From contig JAJDEP010000009.1 of assembly GCA_029259715.1 (NCBI GenBank), positions 20,720 to 84,719 of the forward strand: a stretch of 64,000 nucleotides of DNA. Reading direction: 5' to 3'. The position numbers and the translations under genes are program-made. Numbering within the stretch: the first letter of the stretch is position 1; each line of letters begins with the position of its first letter. The notes under the pieces were generated by a model that was given only the letters and a program-made list of their open reading frames with translations, made no database searches and was not told where the DNA came from. Origin of the DNA: Planctomycetota bacterium (GTDB lineage Bacteria; Planctomycetota; B15-G4). Below are positions 11,479 through 20,154 of the stretch, in pieces.

Positions 11479-11717
11479 AGGCCGCGAAAACTAGCCAGAC
11501 GCGAGGTTCGGCGCAACTCGGGCCGTCTTGACGCCCCCGACGGCCATTGGCTTTGATGACGGATCGTCGGACGGCCCTCAAGGGAGGCGCCTCCAACGCC
11601 CGACGACCACCCGTTCGTAGTGGTCACTTCCCATCCTCCCTTCCCCCCGTTCCGGTTCCCATCCGGAGGGCTCCCCCGGCTTGCCGGTCGAGGAGCCGAC
11701 GCCCTCGGAGCGATTCC

Positions 11718-13604
11718 ATGAGAGTCACGCTCGCCACCCTCTTCGCCCTGCTCCTCATTACCTCCTCTGCCGCTGCGTTCCAGGACGCCGGCGCAACCGA
11801 GGATGAGCCCAAGCGGGAACTGAAGGAGCTCATCAAGGAGTCGAGTATCAGCACGTCGGTTCAGGTGCCCGACGGCTTCCAGCCGGGACGCATCCAGAAC
11901 GCGCGTGAGAGCAAGATCGCGTCGATCCACGAGCACCGCAAGGCCGAGCTCGGCTACGTGCGCAAGCTGCACGAGATGCCCGTCTTCGAAATCGGTCCGG
12001 TGGACATCGACGCCGATGTGATCCTGACCGTCGACGGCGTGCCGGTGACCCGCAGCCTGTTCCGCAAGCGCGCGCTGCTCTACGCCGCGGCCGGCGACCT
12101 CGAGCGTCATGCCCTGCGCACCATCACCGCCGCCGAGCTCTCCCGGCGGGCGGAGCGCGGTATCGACATCTCTGCCTTCCAGGCGAGCCCCCAGGACATC
12201 GCGGCCAAGCTCGAAGAGTACCGGGCGCTGATGAAGATGGGCATCGACCAGAGCGATGCCGCCGCCGGCGTCGACACGGCCGCCAAGAGCGAGGAGCAGT
12301 TCAACGCCTGGGTCGAGTCGATGAAGGTTGCGCTCGGCGAAGAGAAGTTCCACCAGTACCTGGCCGCCGACGCCCAGTTCGAGAAGGTGTTCCTGGCGGT
12401 GCCGTCCGTTCCGCTCAACGAGCTCGAGTCCCACAAGGCCGAGCTCAACCGACTGGGCCAGGAAGGCCAGCTGCCCGAGCCGATCATCCTGGGCCCCCAC
12501 ACCGAGCGGCCGGAATGGATGCCGACGGCGACATGGGACGCCTTCCAGATGACCGAGCAGAGCCGCAACCTGCTCGGCTTCATCCTGACTCAGGGCCGCA
12601 ACAGGGCCGGGCTGCCCCAGCTGTTCAAGCCCAGCATCGTGTCCCAGCTGCGCGACGGCGTGATGAAGGTCACGGGCGTGCGCTACTTCTTCGACGAGGA
12701 GATGCCGGACGGCGTGCTCATGCGGGTCGGTGACCACGAGGTGGGGGTCGACGAGGCCTGGGCCCTGATCAACCCGATCCTCTCGGACGCCGACATCGAG
12801 ATGATCCTGCGCGAGACCGTCGCGCTGCACGCTGCCAAGACGGCCATGCAGGCGGCGGGTGCCTGGCTCGACACCGCGGAGTGGGACGAGCTGTGGGGCT
12901 CCTACGAACAGGAGTTCGAGGGCACCCTGCTCCCCATGAAGACGGTGATCACCTTCCGCGGCTACAACTCGGTGCACCGCTTCCGCGAGCACCTGCGCTT
13001 CGGCAAGTCGTTCAACAACATGGTGCTCGACACCATCACCGACGAGGAGGTGCTCGATCACTTCCAGGGTGGTGGCCGGCTCTTCTTCGAGCGCGGCGAG
13101 GTCGTGCTCGCACCGGCTTTCCGCGCGATGACCGACGACTTCAGCAAGGCCGCCTGGGCCGCCGCCGAGGCCGAGATGGCGCAGGTCATCGAGGAGAGCG
13201 ATGGCGACTGGGACGTCGTGCAGGCGCGCTACCCGACGCCGGGCCTGAAGGACGGAGAGACCACCGTCAAGGGTCAGCGCAACCGCCTGAACATCGCCTT
13301 CCGCGAGTCCGAGCTGACGCAGATCGTCACCGGCTACGGCCTGGTGCACGAGGCGTTCTACCGGGCCTCCGAGGGCGACGTGATCGGACCCTGGGCCGCG
13401 ACCATGCGCCACCACCAGTGGGGCGATGCTCCCGGCGTGTGGGCCGCGAAGGTCGTGGAGTTCAACCGCCCCGGCGGACTGCCCCAGTTCGTCAAAGGCG
13501 ACCGCAACTACGACATGGCCTATGAGGACTACCTCAACCTGCGCTTCATCGATTGGATGAACGCGACGGTGGAGGCGGCGATCCCCACCATCGCGGTCCC
13601 GTAG
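11718..13604 (+). CDS. Exported SurA/foldase-like protein, probably two degenerate modules
   Basis: The 628-residue product begins with a clear signal peptide (MRVTLATLFALLLITSSAAA) and has no membrane segment afterwards, so it should be periplasmic. Two regions look like SurA-N/PpiC-type modules. One has VILTVDGVPVTRSLFRKRAL followed by a long helical part. The other has MRVGDHEVGVDEAWALI followed by helices and a C-terminal FREGE-like part around AFYRASEGDVIGPWAA. The last segment is the position where peptidyl-prolyl isomerase domains normally show SEGDISGP, so a chaperone or isomerase role is plausible but unproven. GGAG lies seven bases before the ATG. It is divergent from the CMD-like gene across a 239-base gap. 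Confidence 0.6.
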   Translation: MRVTLATLFALLLITSSAAAFQDAGATEDEPKRELKELIKESSISTSVQVPDGFQPGRIQNARESKIASIHEHRKAELGYVRKLHEMPVFEIGPVDIDADVILTVDGVPVTRSLFRKRALLYAAAGDLERHALRTITAAELSRRAERGIDISAFQASPQDIAAKLEEYRALMKMGIDQSDAAAGVDTAAKSEEQFNAWVESMKVALGEEKFHQYLAADAQFEKVFLAVPSVPLNELESHKAELNRLGQEGQLPEPIILGPHTERPEWMPTATWDAFQMTEQSRNLLGFILTQGRNRAGLPQLFKPSIVSQLRDGVMKVTGVRYFFDEEMPDGVLMRVGDHEVGVDEAWALINPILSDADIEMILRETVALHAAKTAMQAAGAWLDTAEWDELWGSYEQEFEGTLLPMKTVITFRGYNSVHRFREHLRFGKSFNNMVLDTITDEEVLDHFQGGGRLFFERGEVVLAPAFRAMTDDFSKAAWAAAEAEMAQVIEESDGDWDVVQARYPTPGLKDGETTVKGQRNRLNIAFRESELTQIVTGYGLVHEAFYRASEGDVIGPWAATMRHHQWGDAPGVWAAKVVEFNRPGGLPQFVKGDRNYDMAYEDYLNLRFIDWMNATVEAAIPTIAVP

Positions 13605-13620
13605 GGCTCGAGTCGACGCG

Positions 13621-14391
13621 TTGGCGACACCGAGGACCTGGCGCCTGCTGCGCTCCGGCGCAGGGGCGCCGTCCCATAACCTGGCCCTCGACGAGGCCCT
13701 GCTGCTCTCGGGGGACGACCGTCCGGTCCTGCGCTTCTACGCATGGGAGCCGCCGGCCCTGTCGCTGGGTTGGTTCCAGCCGCGCGAGCACTTCGAGGAG
13801 CAGGCGCGGGCCCTCGGCCTCGAGATCGTCCGGCGTCCGACGGGCGGCGGGGCGATCCACCACGACGTCGAATTGACCTTTTCGTTGGTGGCGACGCCGG
13901 GCCGGGATGGCTACCCCGCCGAACGGGTCGAGGCCTATCGCCGCGTGCACACCCTGGTGGCGGCGACCCTCGCGGAGCTCGGCGCACCGGTGCGCTTCCG
14001 CGGTGACGATGCGCCGCTCTCGACCCGTCCGCGGGACGCCACGCTGTGTTTCCTCGATGCCACGGCCCTCGATCTCGTCGACGCCGAAGGGCGCAAGGTG
14101 GTCGGCTCGGCTCAGCGCCACCGTGGCGGCCGCGTGCTGCACCACGGCTCCATCCCCCTCGCGGTGCCGGCGCTTTCGCCGCGCGCCGGGTCGGTGAACC
14201 TCGCCGCCGGTCGCGAAGGCGACGACCGCATCGGCTGGGATGACCTGGCAGACGCGCTGCAGCGTCGTTTCGCCGCCGATCTGTGCGGCGACCTGCAAGC
14301 CGGCCGGCCCGATTCCCAGGAACAGGCGGCGGCCGTGGAGATCGCGGGGCAGCGCCGGGAAGCGCCTTCCACCGGTCCGACCGCCGGCTGA
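13621..14391 (+). CDS. Lipoate-protein ligase A / octanoyltransferase LipM family
   Basis: This 256-residue protein belongs to the biotinyl/lipoyl protein ligase fold. The signatures RRPTGGGAIHHDVELTFSLV (71-90) and GRKVVGSAQRHRGG with Lys159 are diagnostic. Cys143, in LCFLDATALDLV, sits where LipM-type octanoyltransferases carry their acyl-accepting Cys, which favours octanoyl transfer over ATP-dependent lipoate ligation. The probable substrate is GcvH, encoded eight kilobases away. The start is a TTG 17 bases after the previous stop with no strong ribosome-binding site, so it is uncertain by a few codons. The C-terminal 40 residues are low-complexity. Confidence 0.85.
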   Translation: MATPRTWRLLRSGAGAPSHNLALDEALLLSGDDRPVLRFYAWEPPALSLGWFQPREHFEEQARALGLEIVRRPTGGGAIHHDVELTFSLVATPGRDGYPAERVEAYRRVHTLVAATLAELGAPVRFRGDDAPLSTRPRDATLCFLDATALDLVDAEGRKVVGSAQRHRGGRVLHHGSIPLAVPALSPRAGSVNLAAGREGDDRIGWDDLADALQRRFAADLCGDLQAGRPDSQEQAAAVEIAGQRREAPSTGPTAG

Positions 14392-14520
14392 GTCTCCGTT
14401 GCGCTCCCAATGGGAGCGCCTCCGTTTGGCACAATGCCGGGAGAGGGGACGGCGGCCCGTCTGAGGACGGACGCCGCGGCGCTTCGAATCGCGAAGCGAC
14501 CTTCGAGGAGGGAAGAGAGG

Positions 14521-15021
14521 ATGTCGACGTCCGCGCTGATCCCGTGGTTGGCCCAGCAGAACGTGCTGACCGACGACATCATGCTCCTGGGCGGCCTCGT
14601 CGAGACCCACGCCGAGATGTGGTTGTGGATGGCTCTCGTGCTGCTCATCGCCGAGATCCTGACGGTTGGGTTCTTCGCCGCCGCCATGGCCGTGGCCTCG
14701 CTCTTCACCGCCGGGGTGGCCTGGGTCGGGGCCGGACCCTACTGGCAACTGTTCGCCTTCTCGGCCTTCTCCATCGGCATGCTCGTCTGGATGCGGCCGG
14801 TGTTCGTGCGCTGGCTGTCGCCCGGCGACGAGCCCACCAACTTGTCCAAGCTCGTGGGCCAACAGGGCACGGTCATCGAACAGGTTCCCGCACAGGGACA
14901 TGGCCGCGTGAAACTGACCAACGAAGAGTGGCGCGCCACCTCCGCCGAAGCCCTCGACATCGGGGACCGGGTGAAGGTGGCGGCCGTCGAAGGGAACACG
15001 CTCACCGTGACCCGAGGCTGA
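14521..15021 (+). CDS. NfeD-like membrane protein with OB-fold tail
   Basis: The 166-residue product has three membrane segments (about 30-95: MALVLLIAEILTVGFF, VASLFTAGVAWVG and LFAFSAFSIGMLVW). A soluble OB-fold follows (GQQGTVIEQVPAQGHGRVKL to GDRVKVAAVEGNTLTV). This is the short NfeD type, usually encoded beside an SPFH protein, as here. Such pairs organise membrane microdomains and are linked to membrane-protein quality control. A purine-rich GAGGAGGGAAGAGAGG lies directly before the ATG. The product also resembles YbbK/NfeD1b partners of QmcA. Confidence 0.88.
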   Translation: MSTSALIPWLAQQNVLTDDIMLLGGLVETHAEMWLWMALVLLIAEILTVGFFAAAMAVASLFTAGVAWVGAGPYWQLFAFSAFSIGMLVWMRPVFVRWLSPGDEPTNLSKLVGQQGTVIEQVPAQGHGRVKLTNEEWRATSAEALDIGDRVKVAAVEGNTLTVTRG

Positions 15022-15088
15022 GGCCTCCGCGCAGCGTGTCCGTGAAAACCAGCGCCTCAGCGGCGCCTAGGAAGAGGGAGACGACCCC

Positions 15089-16054
15089 GTGACTCAGGTC
15101 CTGCTCGCATTGCTCGTGTTGGCCGTCGTGCTGCTGGCGCGCGGCATCAAGATCATCAAGCAGGCGGAGGTCATGCTCATCGAGCGCCTCGGCAAGTACC
15201 ACCGCACGATCACTCCCGGCATCAACGTGCTGATCCCGATCATCGACTCGCCGCGGGCGGTCTCGTGGATCCTGCCGATCCGTGCCGGCGCGCGGGCGGG
15301 CAACGTCGTGCGCATCACCGATCGGGTCGACCTGCGCGAGACCGTGCTCGACTTCCCGCAGCAGCGCGTGATCACCGCCGACAACGTGGTGATCGAGATC
15401 AATGGCCTGCTCTTCGCGCAGATCACCGATCCGCTCAGCGCCGTGTACGAGGTCAGCAACCTGCCCATGGCCATCGAGAAGCTGGCCCAGACCACGCTGC
15501 GTAACATCATCGGCGAGATCGCCCTCGACCAGGCCCTCTCCAGCCGCGACGAGATCAACTCGAAGATGCGCGCCGTGCTCGACGAGGCCACCGACAAGTG
15601 GGGCGTGAAGGTCAACCGCGTCGAGCTGCAGGACATCTCTCCGCCGCCCGAGATCCAGATGGCGATGGAGAAGCAGATGAAGGCCGAGCGCACCCGGCGC
15701 GCGACGATCCTTGAGGCCGAGGGCGAGAAGGCCTCACGCGTGCTGCGCGCCGAGGGTCTGCGCGATGCGGCCGCCACCGAGGCCGAGGGCGAGCGCCAGC
15801 GGTTGGTGCTCAAGGCGGCGGGCGAGGCCGAGGCGATCCAGAAGGTGGCCGAGGCGCTCGGTGGCGCCGGGGTCAGCCCGGCCCAATACCTGGTGGCGAT
15901 GGAGTATCTCAAGATGCTCAAGGAGGTCGCGTCGTCCGAGCATGGTCAGAAGACGGTCTTCATGCCGTTCGAGTCGGCCGGCGTCCTCGGCGCCATCGGT
16001 GGTCTCAAGGAGATGCTCGGGACCGTCAGCACCGGCGAGACCCTCGCCGGCTAG
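15089..16054 (+). CDS. SPFH/Band 7 (stomatin, QmcA-like) protein
   Basis: A 321-residue stomatin-type protein. One N-terminal membrane anchor (VLLALLVLAVVLLA) is followed by the Band 7 domain, with GKYHRTITPGINVLIPIIDS and TTLRNIIGEIALDQALSSRD. A charged Ala/Glu-rich coiled coil (about 190-265) and a Gly-rich tail complete it. These proteins oligomerise at the inner membrane and associate with NfeD partners and sometimes FtsH. The GTG start has GAGGGAG eight bases upstream. The stop codon overlaps that of the convergent DoxX gene in the palindrome CTAG. Confidence 0.92.
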   Translation: MTQVLLALLVLAVVLLARGIKIIKQAEVMLIERLGKYHRTITPGINVLIPIIDSPRAVSWILPIRAGARAGNVVRITDRVDLRETVLDFPQQRVITADNVVIEINGLLFAQITDPLSAVYEVSNLPMAIEKLAQTTLRNIIGEIALDQALSSRDEINSKMRAVLDEATDKWGVKVNRVELQDISPPPEIQMAMEKQMKAERTRRATILEAEGEKASRVLRAEGLRDAAATEAEGERQRLVLKAAGEAEAIQKVAEALGGAGVSPAQYLVAMEYLKMLKEVASSEHGQKTVFMPFESAGVLGAIGGLKEMLGTVSTGETLAG

Positions 16055-16488
16055 GCCCTGCGGCGGCGCGCGAGCAGGGCGTCGAGGCTGAGACGATCCC
16101 ACTCGCGGGGCAGCAGCAGCACGGGAAGCAACAGCACCGTGCGTGGGAACACGTGGGTGAACGGGCTCCAGAACGCGCCGGCGACGTCGGTGAGCAGGTG
16201 TCCGTAGGTCACGATGATCAGCACGAAGCCCAGGGCCACGCAGGCGTCCCGCGTGCGCAGGCCCAGCAGCAGCAGCCCGCCGGCCAGCAGCTCGACGGTG
16301 GGGATGGTCGTGCCCACGCCCCAGAGCAGCCAGTCCGGCATCCACGCCCCGACTTCGTGGGACGATGCGATGAAGAACTTCTCGGCGTGAGCGACCGGTC
16401 CCATGGCGAAGCACTTGGTCCAGCCCGCCATGAACCACATCAACCCGCCGATCCAGCGGGCGAAGAACACTGCCCAGGCCCTCTCCAT
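16051..16488 (-). CDS. DoxX-like four-helix membrane protein
   Basis: A 145-residue integral membrane protein with four predicted helices. The typical opening is FARWIGGLMWFMAGWTKCF, and the helix-two region is TIPTVELLAGGLLLLGL. This matches the DoxX family, whose members are small inner-membrane proteins of mostly unknown role, some quinone- or redox-associated. No redox motif can be assigned here. It is convergent with the Band 7 gene and has a 125-base gap before the divergent HEAT gene. Confidence 0.8.
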   Translation of the reverse strand: MERAWAVFFARWIGGLMWFMAGWTKCFAMGPVAHAEKFFIASSHEVGAWMPDWLLWGVGTTIPTVELLAGGLLLLGLRTRDACVALGFVLIIVTYGHLLTDVAGAFWSPFTHVFPRTVLLLPVLLLPREWDRLSLDALLARRRRA

Positions 16489-16613
16489 GTCGGATCCCCC
16501 TTCAGCGTTGCCGTGTCTCGGGGTGGATGTTCCCAGGGCGGGGCGGTGAATTCACTCTCCGCCGGTGACTTCGGTCCGGCGGGATGCCTAGAGGCAGCGA
16601 TGGGGTCGGATCC

Positions 16614-18554
16614 ATGAGCGTCGTCCGTAGGGTGGAGCCGGGCTTCCGGTGGCAGGCGAGCCTGCTGGTGGTCGCGTGGCTCGCGACGGTTCCGGTCGCG
16701 GCCGCCCACGGCGGCGGTTACCAGCTCCCGGGCACCTCCGACAAGGCGACCGGCGTGCCCACCCCCGGCAGCACGGTGTCCGGCAGCCGCTACCGCACAC
16801 AGGCGGTGCCCCGAGACTCGTGGGAATTCTGGTGGGAGTACAACGGCGAGACGCTGCTCGGGCTGGGCACGAACGCGCGGCGCTCGGTCACCGGGACGCA
16901 GGGTGAGTTGCTGGCCCGGCGCCTCGCGGGCGCGCCCCGCCGCGCCCGCCGGCCGGACGCCTACCGGGTCACGGCGGACATCGTCCCGGCGCTGCTCGAC
17001 GTGCTCGAGCGCTCGCAGAACACCGAGCTGATCGACTCCGCGTTGCTGGCCCTGGCTCGCAGCGCCGAAGCCGTCTCCACCGACGGCGTCACTGATGCGG
17101 CCGTGGCGCGCCTCGAACATCCCGACCCGAGCGTGGCCTCGGCGGCGGCCCTGTCGCTGGGCGTGCTGCGCTCACCCCGGTCGGTGCCCCTGCTGAAGGC
17201 CGTGTGCTTCGGCGAGTTCTCCCGTCCGGTGCTCGTGCGTGCCTTCGCAGCCCTGGGTCTGGGCTTGCTGGGCGACGAAGCCGGCGGCGTCGAAGCGCGG
17301 GAGGCCTTGCTCGCCATGGCGCGTGGTGAAGGCATGGCGCTCGCCTCCGCCACCGGCGAGACGCTGCCGGTCCGCCCGATCGCCGGCGAGGTGCGCGTGG
17401 CGGCGGTGGTCGCGCTGGGACTGCTCGACGGGGCGCCGCAGGACGTGGCCGCCACGCTGGTGGCCCTGGTGGCCGATGCGCGCACGCCGTTCTCGTTGAG
17501 GCCCCATGCGGCCATCGCTCTGGGGCGCATCGGCGACCCGGCGGCCACGCCGGTCCTGCTGGGGATCCTACGGGACCCCGCCGCGTCCCTGCCGCTGCGC
17601 CAGTCGGCGGCGGCCGCCCTCGGTCGCGTCGCCGCGCTCACCGAGGGCCCTGTGGTGGACGCCCTCATCGACGAGGCGTTGCGCGGTCGGGACGATCCGG
17701 TGCGGCACTTCGCCATCATGGCGCTGGGCCGGCTCGGCGCGGCGGCACCGCCGGTGCCGCGCTCTGCAGCAAACGGAGGCCCCACGGGCGCGGACGCCGC
17801 TCATGGGGACCCCGCCCTCGGCGATCCTGATTCCTTTGCCAATCGATTGCGTGCCGCCCACGACAGGTTGACCGCCTTCTTCACGAAGGCCATCGAACGA
17901 CCGTCACGGCGCGAGAGCCGTCCCTGGGCGTGCGTGGCCGCCGGACTCTACGGCCGGGCCCACCGCGATCGCCGCGGACGCCTGGCCGAGGCGCTCGGTG
18001 CGGCTTACGGGCGGGAACGCAATGCCAGCGTCCGCGGCGCCCTGGTCGTGGCCCTGGGGTTGCTGGACGCCCGCACCCACGCGCCGCGCATCGAGCGCGA
18101 TCTGCGCCTGTCGAACGACGAGGTCTTCAAGGGTCATGCCGCCCAAACCCTGGCCCTGCTGCGCCATGCACCGTCGGTGCCGTTCCTGCTCGACCTGGTG
18201 GGGTCGCGTCGCATCACGCCGACGTTGCGGCTGCGGGTCACGTCGGCCCTGGCGCTGCTCGACCCGGCCGGCGGCGTCGAGCGCCTCGTCGGCGTGTTGC
18301 GCGACGTTCCCGACCGGCGCATGCAAGGCGCGGCCGCCCGGGCTCTGGGGCAGCTCGGCGGCGAGGCGGCGGTGCAGGCGCTGCTGGAGGCGGTGGCCGA
18401 CGAGAGCCTCTCCAACTTCGTTCGCGCCTATGCGGTCGTGGGTCTGGGGCTGGCCGCCGAACGCGAGGTGCCGCGTTGGAACGCGCGCCTGCGCGAGGAC
18501 CACAACTGGCACCTCACGGCGCCGACCATCGCTTACGCCATCGACATCCTGTAG
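16614..18554 (+). CDS. Exported HEAT-repeat protein
   Basis: The 646-residue product has a signal peptide (about 1-31, ending VPVAAA) and a short Gly/Pro/Ser region. The motif WEFWWEYNGETLLGL comes next, followed by at least ten HEAT-like repeats. Their typical units are SAAALSLGVLRSPRSVPLL, RPHAAIALGRIGDPAATPVL and MQGAAARALGQLGGEAAVQ. A low-complexity linker around residues 380-410 splits the repeats. This architecture suggests a periplasmic or surface scaffold. I associate the WxFWWE-plus-HEAT layout with Planctomycetota, from memory only. An upstream ATG at 16584 is in frame; 16614 is preferred because it places the Arg residues directly before the hydrophobic core. Confidence 0.8.
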   Translation: MSVVRRVEPGFRWQASLLVVAWLATVPVAAAHGGGYQLPGTSDKATGVPTPGSTVSGSRYRTQAVPRDSWEFWWEYNGETLLGLGTNARRSVTGTQGELLARRLAGAPRRARRPDAYRVTADIVPALLDVLERSQNTELIDSALLALARSAEAVSTDGVTDAAVARLEHPDPSVASAAALSLGVLRSPRSVPLLKAVCFGEFSRPVLVRAFAALGLGLLGDEAGGVEAREALLAMARGEGMALASATGETLPVRPIAGEVRVAAVVALGLLDGAPQDVAATLVALVADARTPFSLRPHAAIALGRIGDPAATPVLLGILRDPAASLPLRQSAAAALGRVAALTEGPVVDALIDEALRGRDDPVRHFAIMALGRLGAAAPPVPRSAANGGPTGADAAHGDPALGDPDSFANRLRAAHDRLTAFFTKAIERPSRRESRPWACVAAGLYGRAHRDRRGRLAEALGAAYGRERNASVRGALVVALGLLDARTHAPRIERDLRLSNDEVFKGHAAQTLALLRHAPSVPFLLDLVGSRRITPTLRLRVTSALALLDPAGGVERLVGVLRDVPDRRMQGAAARALGQLGGEAAVQALLEAVADESLSNFVRAYAVVGLGLAAEREVPRWNARLREDHNWHLTAPTIAYAIDIL

Positions 18555-18579
18555 GCGCTCCGGCGATCGCCTCTCGCCG

Positions 18580-20154
18580 CTACAGCGTGACCTTCGGCTG
18601 CTTCACCGCGCGCACCTCGTCGGGCCGGCCGATGATGCGCGAGTGGGGGGCGGTCCTGACCGTCTCGGGATCGTGCTCGCACTCGGCGGCGATGGCCTTC
18701 ATCACGTCGACGAAGCGGTCGAGGGTCTCCTTCGACTCGGTCTCGGTGGGCTCGATCATGAGCGCCTCGGGCACGATCAGCGGGAAGTAGATCGTCGGCG
18801 GGTGGATGCCGTAGTCGATCAGGCGCTTGGCGATGTCGGTGGCCTTGATGCCGTTGGGCAGGCCCTTGGCCGTGGCCACGAACTCGTGCATGCAGGTCTC
18901 GTCGATCCACACCCGGAAGGTGTCCTTGAGCCGCACCCGCAGATAGTTCGCGTTGAGCACGGCGTTGTCGGCGATGGCCTTGAGACCGTCGGGGCCGTTG
19001 GCGCGCATGTAGGTGTAGCTGCGCACCATGACGCCGGCGTTGGTCATGAACCCGCGGGTGCGCCCGATGGACTTCTCCGACGACCACACCGTGGCGAAGG
19101 TGCCGTCGCCGTGGTGCTCGATCTTGGGCACGGGCAGGTAGGGAGACAGCAGGTCGCGCACCGCGATGGGGCCCGCGCCCGGCCCGCCGCCGCCGTGGGG
19201 CTGGCTGAACGTCTTGTGCAGGTTGAAGTGCATCACGTCGACGCCGAAGTCGCCCGGGCGCGTGCGCCCGAGGATGGCGTTCATGTTGGCGCCGTCCATG
19301 TAGACCAGACCGCCCGCCGCGTGGATCTTCTCGCAGATCAGCTTGATGTTCGGCTCGAACAGCCCGAGCGTCGACGGGTTGGTGATCATCAGGCCGGCGA
19401 TGTCGTGGCCGTCGCCGATGACCTTGGCCAGCGAGTCCATGTCGACGCGGCCGCTGGCGTTGCTCTTGAGCTCGCGGGTGGTGAAGCCGGTCATGGTGCA
19501 CGAGGCCGGGTTGGTGCCATGGGCGCTGTCGGGGATCAGGATGACCTTGCGCGCCGCACCGCCCCGCTCGGGGTGACCGGGGTCGTCGAGGTAGGCGCGC
19601 ATGACCATCAGCGCGGTGAGCTCGCCATGGGCGCCGGCGGCCGGGTGCAGGCTCACGTCGTCGAGACCACTGACTGCCTTGAGGATCTCGGCCGTGCGCC
19701 AGCAGATCTCGAGCATGCCCTGGGACTGGTCGTCGGTCTGCATCGGGTGCAGGTTGGCCAGTCTCGGCAGCTGACAGACCCGCTCGTTGACGAGCGGGTT
19801 GTACTTCATGGTGCACGAGCCCAACGGATAGAAGGCGTTGGCGATGGAGAAGTTGAGCGTCGACAAGCGTGTGTAGTGTCGCTGAGCGTCGAGCTCGCCG
19901 ATCTCGGGCAGGCCCGCGGGCTCGGCGCGCCTGACCCCGGCAGGCAGGACGCTGGCCGGGTCGACGCGGTCGACGCCGAGGGGCGGCGGGCGTACGCCGC
20001 GCCGTCCGGGGATCGAGAGCTCGTAGACGCTGAGGGCGGCCGCGGCCCCGCCCGTGGAGGTCGTGGCGCGGGACACATCCACGGCGCCGTTGCCGCGGCC
20101 GGCTCCGTCGCCCGAGGTCGCCGACGTGGCGCCGACCGGATCGGTGGTCGTCAT
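18580..20154 (-). CDS. gcvPB: Glycine dehydrogenase (decarboxylating) subunit 2
   Basis: This 524-residue subunit carries the PLP site of the split P-protein. The motif MHFNLHKTFSQPHGGGG contains the expected Schiff-base Lys314, and LHPAAGAHGE and IPDSAHGTNPASC are conserved. With GcvPA it decarboxylates glycine and loads the aminomethyl group on lipoyl-GcvH. The ATG at 20154 overlaps the gcvPA stop (ATGA). Compared with typical subunits there is an extra N-terminal stretch of about 40 Thr/Ala/Gly-rich residues of no obvious function. It is the last gene of the minus-strand gcv operon and is convergent with the HEAT gene. Confidence 0.96.
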   Translation of the reverse strand: MTTTDPVGATSATSGDGAGRGNGAVDVSRATTSTGGAAAALSVYELSIPGRRGVRPPPLGVDRVDPASVLPAGVRRAEPAGLPEIGELDAQRHYTRLSTLNFSIANAFYPLGSCTMKYNPLVNERVCQLPRLANLHPMQTDDQSQGMLEICWRTAEILKAVSGLDDVSLHPAAGAHGELTALMVMRAYLDDPGHPERGGAARKVILIPDSAHGTNPASCTMTGFTTRELKSNASGRVDMDSLAKVIGDGHDIAGLMITNPSTLGLFEPNIKLICEKIHAAGGLVYMDGANMNAILGRTRPGDFGVDVMHFNLHKTFSQPHGGGGPGAGPIAVRDLLSPYLPVPKIEHHGDGTFATVWSSEKSIGRTRGFMTNAGVMVRSYTYMRANGPDGLKAIADNAVLNANYLRVRLKDTFRVWIDETCMHEFVATAKGLPNGIKATDIAKRLIDYGIHPPTIYFPLIVPEALMIEPTETESKETLDRFVDVMKAIAAECEHDPETVRTAPHSRIIGRPDEVRAVKQPKVTL

